Source of the DNA: JAZUCT01 sp045639255
GTDB lineage: Bacteria > Bacillota > Clostridia > Christensenellales > UBA1242
DNA: 7,000 nucleotides
Assembly: GCA_045639255.1 (NCBI GenBank)
Contig: JAZUCT010000051.1
Span: 1-7,000 of the forward strand
Reading direction: 5' to 3'
Shown here one piece after another: positions 1 to 5,387 of the stretch. How positions within the stretch are numbered: the first letter of the stretch is position 1; each line of letters starts with the position of its first letter. A model generated the notes under the pieces. It ran no database searches, was not told the origin of the DNA, and saw nothing but the letters and a program-made list of their open reading frames with translations. The translations under genes were made by a program, and so were the position numbers.

Positions 1-1160
1 ATGGTGGCGGTTTTTTTGTGGGCATCTTCAATGGTTGAACTGGCTTCCAAAAGTTTCTTTTGAGTTTTATCAAGCAGTTCGCAGAACTTTGAAAATTCCT
101 TTTTAAACACGCTTAGCAAGTTCCAAATTTCACTGCTTCGCTTTTGAATTGCAAGGGTTTTAAAGCCCATTTGCAAACTGTTAAGAAGTGCTGAAATTGT
201 GGTTGGCCCACACACAACAACTTTAAAATCGCGTTGCAACTCTTCAATAACACCCACTTGCTTAACCACTTCGCAATAAAGCCCTTCAATTGGCAAATAC
301 ATTATTGCAAAATCGGTTGTGTAAGGCGGTGCAATATATTTTTCTTTAATGCTTTTTGCTTGCTTTTTAACCGCAGTTATAAGTGATTTTGTGCATTTTT
401 CAGTTTCGGTTGCGTTAAAACTTTCGCTTGCTTCAACAAGCCTTGAATAATCTTCAATAGGAAACTTAACATCAATTGGCAAATATATGTTTTCTTTATC
501 TTTGCCGGGAAGTTTTATTGCAAAATCTACCTTTTCTTTGTTATGCGGTGGAATTTCAAATTGGCTTTGATATTGTTCAGGTGTTAACAATTGTTCCAAC
601 AAGTTATTAAGTGAAGTTTCACCCCATGTGCCCCTTACTTTAACATTTGAAAGCACACTTCTTAGGTCGCCCACCGAACTTGCCAAACTTTGCATTTCGC
701 CCAACCCCTTATAAACCGCTTCAAGCCTTTGGTTAATAAGCCCAAAACTATCGTTAAGCCTGCGTTCCAAACTATCGTGCAATTTTTCGTCAACAGTTTT
801 TCGCATTTCTTCAAGTTTAAGTGCGTTTTCGGTTTGAATTGTTTTAAGGTTTTCGTTAACTGCGTTAGTTATTTTTTCAAGCCTTTGTTCATTTGAATTT
901 GTTAGGTTAACAAACCTATCTTCAAGTTGTTTATTGTTAACTGTTATAAGGTTAACAACATTTTGAATGTTGTTGTTTGTTTGCCTTATAAGTTCGCTTT
1001 GCAAGGTTGAAAGATGTTCAATTTCGCTTTTTAAACTTTCCTTTAAAAAACCAAAATCGGCACTGTTTTTTGTGCCTTTATTTTTTAAATTTATAACAAT
1101 TAAAACAATCATTGCCAAACACATAAGGCAACTTATGCCAATTAAAATATAAATTTCCAT
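1..1160 (-). CDS. rmuC: DNA recombination protein RmuC, partial (C-terminus outside window)
   Basis: From ATG at 1160 the frame stays open for 386 codons to the window edge, so the C-terminus is missing. I translated it by hand. Residues 3-23 are a hydrophobic membrane anchor. Residues about 25-165 are polar and Glu/Lys/Gln-rich with heptad-like character, as expected for the RmuC coiled coil. The conserved nuclease-like RmuC core follows: VRGTWGE at 175-181, LPIDVKFP at 227-234, and QRDFKVVVCGPTT at 309-321 running into LLNSLQMGFKTLAIQ and SSEIW. These blocks are diagnostic of the family, whose members are usually about 350-500 residues, so most of the protein is present. RmuC limits inversions at short inverted repeats and is thought to act as a membrane-tethered, nuclease-like factor; its biochemistry is poorly defined. 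The start is supported by AAGGTG at 1165-1170. The gap to the lipid kinase stop is 11 bp, so the two are probably co-transcribed. Confidence 0.93.
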   Translation of the reverse strand, partial: MEIYILIGISCLMCLAMIVLIVINLKNKGTKNSADFGFLKESLKSEIEHLSTLQSELIRQTNNNIQNVVNLITVNNKQLEDRFVNLTNSNEQRLEKITNAVNENLKTIQTENALKLEEMRKTVDEKLHDSLERRLNDSFGLINQRLEAVYKGLGEMQSLASSVGDLRSVLSNVKVRGTWGETSLNNLLEQLLTPEQYQSQFEIPPHNKEKVDFAIKLPGKDKENIYLPIDVKFPIEDYSRLVEASESFNATETEKCTKSLITAVKKQAKSIKEKYIAPPYTTDFAIMYLPIEGLYCEVVKQVGVIEELQRDFKVVVCGPTTISALLNSLQMGFKTLAIQKRSSEIWNLLSVFKKEFSKFCELLDKTQKKLLEASSTIEDAHKKTAT

Positions 1161-1171
1161 TGTTCACCTTT

Positions 1172-2035
1172 TTAGTTAAGATATATATTCATTCCGCCCG
1201 GCATTATTTGAAGTTCAAACGGTTTATTTTCAACAATTTCGCCATCAACATTAATAAATCTTGCACCTTCTATTCTTAGGTTCGAGCAAGTTATTTCAAC
1301 TGCATAGTTTTCGTTAAGGTGTTTGCCACGAAGAAATTTAAGCAGTGCAAACGGAATTTTTTTCTTTGGCATGCGTTTAATAAGCACCAAATTAATTTTG
1401 CCATCTTTAACATCAGAATATGGCGAAACTTTAATGTTTCCGCCAAACCTTGAACCATTGCAAGCAGCAACCAACATAAAATCGCTGTTTGCCAAAATTT
1501 CATCGTCCACAAAAATTCTGAACTTATAGAAATCAAAATTTGAAAGCACTTTTAAAAGTGAAATTATGTATGTGAATTTGTTTTTAATTTTTGTGCTGTT
1601 ATAGTTTCTTAAAACATCAATATCAAGCCCAGCACCAATAACATTAACACCCCTGAAATCTTCGCCCTGCATATAGTCAATTTGCTTTGGCCTGTTTTTT
1701 AAAATTGTTTGCATTGCTTTTTTGGGGTTTGAACTTATGCCAAGTGCATAAGCAAAATCGTTGCCTGTGCCAGATGGAATTAAGCCAATTTTTATATTTC
1801 TTGGGTTTTCAAGGCCGTTAATAACTTCGTTAAAAGTGCCATCACCACCCACAACAATAATGTTATCTGCACCACATTTTTCAAGTTCACTTGCAATCTT
1901 TTTTGCACCATCTTTTTTGTTGGTTGTGTAAACACAAAATGCAATATTTCTGGTGGTAAGAAATTTTGTTAAAATTTGCATATTCTTAATTGCTTTCTTA
2001 TTGCCTGAAACCGGATTAATTATAAAATTAAACAT
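1172..2035 (-). CDS. YegS/DgkB-type diacylglycerol (lipid) kinase
   Basis: Proposed product is 287 residues starting MFNFIINPVSGN. Family motifs are all present: NPVSGNKKA at residues 7-15, the nucleotide-binding VVGGDGTFNEVINGL around 61-75 (GGDGT 63-67), GLIPSGTGNDFA at 84-95, a P..D..DG-type metal/fold motif around 205-212, and INVDGE at 261-266. The length fits Bacillus DgkB-like enzymes (about 290-310). The family phosphorylates diacylglycerol or related lipids with ATP at the inner membrane face, recycling diacylglycerol into phosphatidate; the exact substrate cannot be read from sequence. The frame can be extended 26 codons upstream to ATG 2113. I reject that start because the extension has no ribosome binding site, lacks family similarity, and contains a strong promoter (2070-2097) that would put transcription initiation downstream of it. 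ATG 2035 has GGGGAAG nine bases upstream. rmuC follows after 11 bp. Confidence 0.9.
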   Translation of the reverse strand: MFNFIINPVSGNKKAIKNMQILTKFLTTRNIAFCVYTTNKKDGAKKIASELEKCGADNIIVVGGDGTFNEVINGLENPRNIKIGLIPSGTGNDFAYALGISSNPKKAMQTILKNRPKQIDYMQGEDFRGVNVIGAGLDIDVLRNYNSTKIKNKFTYIISLLKVLSNFDFYKFRIFVDDEILANSDFMLVAACNGSRFGGNIKVSPYSDVKDGKINLVLIKRMPKKKIPFALLKFLRGKHLNENYAVEITCSNLRIEGARFINVDGEIVENKPFELQIMPGGMNIYLN

Positions 2036-2069
2036 AAGTGCATACTTCCCCAATTTATTTATTAAAACA

Positions 2070-2097
2070 AGTATACACTTTTTTTGTTTTTTGTCAA
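2070..2097 (-). promoter_or_regulatory. Sigma-70 type promoter of the lipid kinase-rmuC unit
   Basis: On the minus strand TTGACA (2092-2097) is followed after 16 bp by TATACT (2070-2075). The -35 is a perfect consensus match and the -10 has one mismatch. Initiation would fall near 2063, giving a leader of about 28 nt before ATG 2035, with GGGGAAG in between. Confidence 0.75.
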
Positions 2098-2174
2098 AAT
2101 CTTTTAAAAACATTTATAATAACATTTTATTAGCAATTTTTTACTGCAACTTTTTTTAAGTTTATTATAAATAA

Positions 2175-2205
2175 AAAAACAAAAATTTTTTGCATTTTTG
2201 TTTTT
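2175..2205. terminator. A/T hairpin after the nucleotidyltransferase gene, possible weak terminator
   Basis: A perfect 11-bp inverted repeat, AAAAACAAAAA (2175-2185) and TTTTTGTTTTT (2195-2205), flanks a 9-nt loop immediately after the stop codon at 2207. Only one pair is G-C, so the stem is weak, and the T-run after it is short. It could be a poor terminator or simply low-complexity sequence. It is the only candidate between this gene and the lipid kinase promoter. Confidence 0.3.
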
Positions 2206-2206
2206 G

Positions 2207-2947
2207 TTATTCGTTAATTTTTTTGTTGGTTATATTAAACAAAATTTGGTTAATTTTTTCTTTTTGTTGGCTTGGCAAATTTTGAATAAAAGCAAGTTCC
2301 TTTTTAAGCCTTGCAGGTGTTATGTTGTTAAGCAAGTTGCTGTGTTGTGTTGCTTGTTTAAGTGTGTTTTTTTCAATTTCAAAGTTTAAAAGTGCGCTGA
2401 ATTTAACCAGCCTTAAAATTCGAACAGCATCTTCTTTAAAGGTGTTTTCGGCGTGCGGAATAACTGTTAATATTTGTTGTTCAAGGTCGCAAAGCCCTTT
2501 ATTTAACGGGTCGACAACCATATTGTTTTGCACATCGAAATAAAGCGCATTAACATAAAAATCACGGCGAAGTGCATCAAGTTTTATGTTCTTAACAAAA
2601 TCCACACTAACTGGCGAATGTGTGCCATCAAGGGCATAAATATCGGTTCTGAAAACAGTGTATTCAAACTTTAAGTTATTAACACAAATTGTTGCTGTGC
2701 CCATTTGTTTATTTTTTGTTTTATAACTGAAATTTGTTGAACGCAAAAGTGTTTTAACTTGTTCAAGTTTAAGGGGTGAACAAATATCAATATCAAATGG
2801 ATTTTTGTTAAGCAAACTATCCCTTACAAAACCGCCAACAATATAAAGTTTTTCGCCTGCCTTTTTAAAAAGTTCTGCAAGGCAAACCAGTTCGCTTGGA
2901 ATTTTAAAATCAAAATTTAACTTGCTATTTTGTGAATTCACAAACAA
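2207..2947 (-). CDS. Class II CCA-adding/poly(A) polymerase-type nucleotidyltransferase, unusually short
   Basis: The 246-residue product has the head-domain motifs of class II tRNA nucleotidyltransferases and poly(A) polymerases. They are IVGGFVRDSLL (36-46) with the metal-binding FDIDI (D52, D54), RRDFYVNAL (127-135), DPLNKGLCDLEQQIL (146-160), and neck motif EDAVRILRLVKF (172-183), which in CCA enzymes templates CTP/ATP. ITPARLKKEL (209-218) matches the block that normally leads into the body domain, but the protein ends 28 residues later. Bacterial members are usually about 380-450 residues, so body and tail are missing. The 171 bp before the next gene has no room for them, so this is not a simple frameshift. 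The start is TTG 2947 or GTG 2941, both downstream of AAGGGG; there is no early ATG. It overlaps the methyltransferase by 23 bp, which suggests translational coupling. CCA addition, CC- or A-addition, or RNA tailing are all possible. Confidence 0.87.
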   Translation of the reverse strand: MFVNSQNSKLNFDFKIPSELVCLAELFKKAGEKLYIVGGFVRDSLLNKNPFDIDICSPLKLEQVKTLLRSTNFSYKTKNKQMGTATICVNNLKFEYTVFRTDIYALDGTHSPVSVDFVKNIKLDALRRDFYVNALYFDVQNNMVVDPLNKGLCDLEQQILTVIPHAENTFKEDAVRILRLVKFSALLNFEIEKNTLKQATQHSNLLNNITPARLKKELAFIQNLPSQQKEKINQILFNITNKKINE

Positions 2948-3524
2948 TAAACCCCTTTTTCTTTTCTAAAATATTAAAGTTTCCAAACAACTCTTCTATG
3001 TGTTTAATATATGTTTTTGCACCCTGTTTAACCCTTAACACAACAATAAGTTTTCCGCCCTTGTTAAGCACTTCATGGCTTTGCGAAAACATTTTAAATA
3101 AGGTGCTGTTGCCTGCCCTTATTGGTGGGTTTGAAATAATAACATCATATTTCTTTTCGGTTTCAACAACAGCATCAAGGCAATCGCTTGCAAACACATT
3201 TCCGCTAAGTTTGTTAAGCGTTAAATTCTTTTTGGTTAAATGCACCGCCCTTGCGTTTATATCGATATAATCAAACTTTAAAAGTGGGTTAATTTTGTTT
3301 GAAATTATGCCCACAACCCCTAAACCACAACCAAGGTCGAGGCACGAAAAACTGCCTTCATAATTTTCAATAAAGCATTTAATTAAAAGTGCCGAACCTT
3401 CGTCTAACTCGTTTTTCGAGAACACAGAGTTATCAGTCCAAAAATATAAATTTTGGTTATTAAAATCAATTTCAATAAGCCTTTCTTGGCTTTTTATATC
3501 GGTTGCATCAAAATAGTGTGCCAT
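2925..3524 (-). CDS. RsmC/YbxB-type class I methyltransferase (probable 16S rRNA guanine-N2)
   Basis: A 199-residue SAM-dependent methyltransferase. SAM-binding motif I is LDLGCGLGV (62-70), the acidic loop is DIN (88-90) followed by RAV, and the catalytic motif IV is NPPIRAG (132-138), followed by KQGAK (166-170). NPP(I/F)R.G plus KQGA is characteristic of the RsmC/RsmD-like group that methylates guanine N2 in 16S rRNA. The length matches the short single-domain YbxB form of Bacillota rather than the two-domain Escherichia coli RsmC of about 340 residues. ATG 3524 is preceded by AAGGA with 7-nt spacing. The stop is TAG, inside the start region of the following nucleotidyltransferase, so the two form an RNA-maturation operon. 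The precise target nucleotide is inferred from the family only. Confidence 0.88.
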   Translation of the reverse strand: MAHYFDATDIKSQERLIEIDFNNQNLYFWTDNSVFSKNELDEGSALLIKCFIENYEGSFSCLDLGCGLGVVGIISNKINPLLKFDYIDINARAVHLTKKNLTLNKLSGNVFASDCLDAVVETEKKYDVIISNPPIRAGNSTLFKMFSQSHEVLNKGGKLIVVLRVKQGAKTYIKHIEELFGNFNILEKKKGFIVCEFTK

Positions 3525-3544
3525 AATATTTTCCTTTTAATGTT

Positions 3545-3572
3545 ATTATACATATTTTTTGTTTTTAAGCAA
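3545..3572 (-). promoter_or_regulatory. Possible promoter of the methyltransferase-nucleotidyltransferase operon
   Basis: TTGCTT (3567-3572), 16 bp, then a perfect TATAAT (3545-3550). The leader would be only about 14 nt with the ribosome binding site at its 5' end. A second candidate lies just upstream: the extended -10 TGCTAGAAT (3591-3599), with a poor -35. Either or both could serve the operon, which needs its own promoter because dnaN ends in a terminator. Confidence 0.5.
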
Positions 3573-3650
3573 ATTTATTAACTTAAAAACATTCTAGCAC
3601 ACCATTTTGTTTTTTTAACTTTTTGGTGCCATTTTTTATGGTTATTTTTT

Positions 3651-3680
3651 AAAAATAAAAAAACACGCAAATTGCGTGTT
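3651..3680 (-). terminator. Intrinsic terminator of dnaN
   Basis: On the minus strand, starting 5 nt after the dnaN stop, AACACGC (3674-3680) pairs with GCGTGTT (3662-3668) across a 5-nt loop; the arms can be read as 9 bp with a 1-nt loop. TTTTT-A-TTTTT follows (3651-3661). This is a classical rho-independent terminator. Confidence 0.9.
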
Positions 3681-3684
3681 AATT

Positions 3685-4785
3685 TTAAATCATGCGAAGT
3701 GGCAAAATTAAGAAAATAAATTCGTCGCCTTCGTTTGGTGAAATTATGCAAGGCGAAATTGAACTTGTTAGGTTAAGTTTAATATATTCATTGTTAACAA
3801 CCCTAAGTGCTTCTGAAAAGAACCTTGCATTAAATGCAATTCTTAAATCGTTGCCTTTAAGGTCGATGTTAATGTTTTCTTTAATGTTGCCAAGTTCACT
3901 GTTTGAAGTTATTGTTAAAGCCCTATCGCGAATATCGAACTTAACAAGATTGTTTCTTTCGTTTCTTGCAAGCAAACTTGCCCTATCAAGTGTGTTTTCA
4001 AGTTGTGCTTTGCTTATGGTTACTGTTGTTGAAAATTGAACTGGAATTATTTGTTTATAGTTAATAAAATCGCCTTCCAACAGCCTTGATGTTATTTTGC
4101 AACCATCAATTTCTGCCATTAAATAATTGTGTTGAATAAACACCCTTACAAGTGAATCACTGTCACTAAGCATTTTTGCAATTTCGGTTAATGAACGGCT
4201 TGGTGCAATAACATTTCTTGGTTTATTGTTTGAATTAGTTTTTTTGTTGCAAAGTGCAAGCCTGTTTCCATCAATGGCAACTGCACGCACAGAATCTTCG
4301 CTTATTTCAATAAGGCAACCTTTTAAAATTGGCCTTGAATCATCAACTGCAACTGCATATAATGTGCGGTTAATAAGTGTTTTTAAATCTTTTTGGCTAA
4401 GTTCAAAATATTCAGCACTATCCACTTTTTGAACATTTGGAAATTCGCTTGCTGGCAAGCAAGAAATTTCAATTTCACTGTCGGTATATTTAAGTTTAAG
4501 TTGGTTTCTTTCGTTAAGTTGAATTTCAATTTGTTCACCAGTTAATCGCTTAACAAATTCGCTGAAAAATTTGCCCGGAACAACTGTTTCACCACTTTCA
4601 AAAACATTTGCATTAATTTTCATTTCAATGCCCAGTTCAGTGTCGGTTGCAAGCAAGGTTAAGGTGTTTTCACTTGCTGTTAATTTAATGCCTTCAAGAA
4701 TTGGATTTGATGTTCTTGATGAAATTGCTTTAATAACTTTTAACACTGCTTCACTTAAATCTAGGCCATCACAAATAAATCTCAT
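3685..4785 (-). CDS. dnaN: DNA polymerase III beta subunit (sliding clamp)
   Basis: The 366-residue product is full length for a bacterial beta clamp, which forms a ring dimer around DNA and tethers polymerase III and other partners. Clamp signatures occur in order: LLATDTELGIE (44-54) in domain 1, VDDSRPILKG (147-156) and DGNRLA (172-177) in domain 2, SRLLEGDFINYKQIIP (233-248) leading into domain 3, and the C-terminal ILPLRMI that lines the partner-binding pocket (canonically MP.R). ATG 4785 has GAAGGA with 8-nt spacing. The gene has its own promoter (4825-4854) and terminator (3651-3680), so it is a monocistronic unit separate from dnaA. No recF, yaaA/rlbA or gyrB follows; the next gene is the rRNA methyltransferase. 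Confidence 0.97.
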   Translation of the reverse strand: MRFICDGLDLSEAVLKVIKAISSRTSNPILEGIKLTASENTLTLLATDTELGIEMKINANVFESGETVVPGKFFSEFVKRLTGEQIEIQLNERNQLKLKYTDSEIEISCLPASEFPNVQKVDSAEYFELSQKDLKTLINRTLYAVAVDDSRPILKGCLIEISEDSVRAVAIDGNRLALCNKKTNSNNKPRNVIAPSRSLTEIAKMLSDSDSLVRVFIQHNYLMAEIDGCKITSRLLEGDFINYKQIIPVQFSTTVTISKAQLENTLDRASLLARNERNNLVKFDIRDRALTITSNSELGNIKENINIDLKGNDLRIAFNARFFSEALRVVNNEYIKLNLTSSISPCIISPNEGDEFIFLILPLRMI

Positions 4786-4824
4786 TTTATCATTCCTTCG
4801 TTAATTATTATATATATCTAAAAG

Positions 4825-4854
4825 AGTATAACACATAGTACAAACTTTTTTCAA
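4825..4854 (-). promoter_or_regulatory. dnaN promoter with extended -10
   Basis: TTGAAA (4849-4854) is separated by 18 bp from TATACT (4825-4830). The -10 is preceded by TGT (4831-4833), giving an extended -10 of the form TGnTATACT. Predicted initiation near 4818 leaves a leader of about 33 nt. It is the best promoter match between oriC and dnaN, and the repeat array at 4923-5070 begins about 70 bp upstream of it. Confidence 0.72.
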
Positions 4855-4922
4855 GCGTTTTTTAAGGTGAATTTTAATTTATTTTAAGTTTGATTTTTAA
4901 TGTGTTTTCTATCTTTTTTTGT

Positions 4923-5070
4923 TGTGCGCTTACACCTGTTATGTGCTTGCATTATAGCGCACACACCTAACATAAATTATGTGCACACCCATTAATCACG
5001 CACGCTCATAGTTCGTTACGCACACCCATGTTTTTTAGGCGCACACATAATTTTATGCGCACGCACACAT
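4923..5070. repeat. Phased array of degenerate CGCACACCCAT-like elements in oriC
   Basis: Six direct copies start at 4958, 4982, 4999, 5019, 5040 and 5062. They begin CGCACACAC, TGCACACCCAT, CGCACGCTCAT, CGCACACCCAT, CGCACACAT and CGCACACAT. Start-to-start steps are 24, 17, 20, 21 and 22 bp (mean about 21, two helical turns). Most are preceded by TTA or TTAT. Partial inverted copies occur at 4923-4929 (TGTGCGC) and 4942-4946 (TGTGC). The block is far richer in GC than its surroundings and sits between the unwinding element and the dnaN promoter. I know of no named element with this sequence; a protein-binding array is an inference. Confidence 0.75.
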
Positions 5071-5074
5071 CATG

Positions 5075-5103
5075 TTTATTATTAAATATTTATATTTATT
5101 AAA
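5075..5103. other. A/T-only DNA unwinding element
   Basis: This 29-bp stretch contains no G or C and lies immediately beside the DnaA-trio-like triplets, where strand opening is expected in the Bacillus-type basal unwinding system. TTATTAAAT occurs twice within and at its edge (starts at 5079-5080 and 5097-5098 regions). Function is inferred from position and composition. Confidence 0.75.
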
Positions 5104-5121
5104 TAGTAGTATTATTAGTAG
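5104..5121 (+). other. DnaA-trio element (six triplets)
   Basis: The plus strand reads TAG TAG TAT TAT TAG TAG, followed by GGGC and then DnaA boxes at 5126-5142. In B. subtilis, repeated 3'-GAT-5' triplets next to a GC-rich spacer and DnaA boxes bind single-stranded DnaA filaments and define where the duplex opens. Polarity, spacing and neighbours agree here. The first two and last two triplets are canonical; the middle two are TAT. Confidence 0.85.
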
Positions 5122-5125
5122 GGGC

Positions 5126-5142
5126 TGTGAAAATGTTGATAA
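5126..5142 (+). promoter_or_regulatory. DnaA boxes next to the DnaA-trios
   Basis: TGTTGATAA (5134-5142) matches the DnaA box TGTGGATAA at 8 of 9 positions. The abutting TGTGAAAAT (5126-5134) matches at 6 of 9. They sit 4 bp from the trios, the position from which DnaA is loaded onto the triplets in Bacillus. Confidence 0.75.
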
Positions 5143-5210
5143 CTTGTTTTTTTCGTTTTTAAAAATGCATTTTCGCCTTATTTTTCAGCAAATCTGGGGT
5201 TTAAAAATAA

Positions 5211-5272
5211 TATGAATAATTGTTGATAACTTATTGTTGATAACTTTAAGTTTTCAACATCTATGTGGATAA
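5211..5272 (+). promoter_or_regulatory. DnaA box cluster
   Basis: Same-orientation boxes: TATGAATAA (5211-5219, 7 of 9), TGTTGATAA (5221-5229), TGTTGATAA (5235-5243) and the perfect TGTGGATAA (5264-5272). A weak opposite-strand copy, TTTTCAACA, lies at 5251-5259. Most good copies are followed by C, extending the match to TGTKGATAAC. Confidence 0.88.
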
Positions 5273-5325
5273 CTTTTTTAGGGTTAAAAAATGGTTAAAA
5301 TTTGTTATGGAAGTGAATGTGAATA

Positions 5326-5334
5326 TGTGGATAA
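5326..5334 (+). promoter_or_regulatory. DnaA box nearest dnaA
   Basis: A perfect TGTGGATAA in the same orientation as the other boxes, with a degenerate neighbour TGTGAATAT overlapping at 5318-5326. Confidence 0.82.
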
Positions 5335-5354
5335 AATTATTTTTCTGTTTTTTC

Positions 5355-5382
5355 AAAATAAAAACCGCCAGTTTAGGCGGTT
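5355..5382 (-). terminator. Intrinsic terminator of dnaA
   Basis: On the minus strand, 5 nt after the dnaA stop, AACCGCC (5376-5382) pairs with GGCGGTT (5363-5369) across the 6-nt loop TAAACT, followed by TTTATTTT (5355-5362). The 7-bp, mostly G-C stem plus T-run is a strong rho-independent terminator. It shields oriC from dnaA transcription. Confidence 0.9.
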
Positions 5383-5387
5383 AAATG

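Larger units (their letters stand above)
4786..5387. other. oriC: oriC: dnaA-dnaN intergenic replication origin
   Basis: This 602-bp gene-free region contains, from right to left, the dnaA terminator, at least five good DnaA boxes in one orientation, a GGGC spacer, DnaA-trio-like triplets, an A/T-only stretch, a GC-rich repeat array and the dnaN promoter. Position between dnaA and dnaN and the box-spacer-trio-AT order match the B. subtilis incC origin. On the minus strand the order reads TTATCCACA boxes, CCCC, TACTACTAATAATACTAC, then A/T-only DNA, which mirrors B. subtilis read along dnaA-dnaN. Confidence 0.92.

Noticed and set aside
690..1152. Plus-strand short frames rich in Phe opposite rmuC
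   Set aside because: They are shadows of the convincingly conserved RmuC frame and show no family motif or ribosome binding site.
2036..2113. N-terminal 26-residue extension of the lipid kinase
   Set aside because: It contains a strong promoter, has no ribosome binding site at its ATG, and does not resemble the family N-terminus.
2198..2543. Plus-strand frames opposite the nucleotidyltransferase
   Set aside because: They are antisense to conserved catalytic motifs and have low-complexity composition.
4782..4793. Three-codon upstream frame (ATG ATA AAA TGA) overlapping the dnaN start
   Set aside because: Its ATG directly abuts the ribosome binding site, too close for initiation, so it is most likely chance.
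4923..5070. CRISPR-like or tandem satellite array
   Set aside because: Repeats are about 10 bp and degenerate with about 10-bp A/T-rich gaps, far from CRISPR repeat and spacer sizes, and lie inside oriC.
5162..5173. 12-bp palindrome AAAATGCATTTT within the DnaA box region
   Set aside because: Short, A/T-flanked and without a second copy or known origin role; likely chance in this composition.
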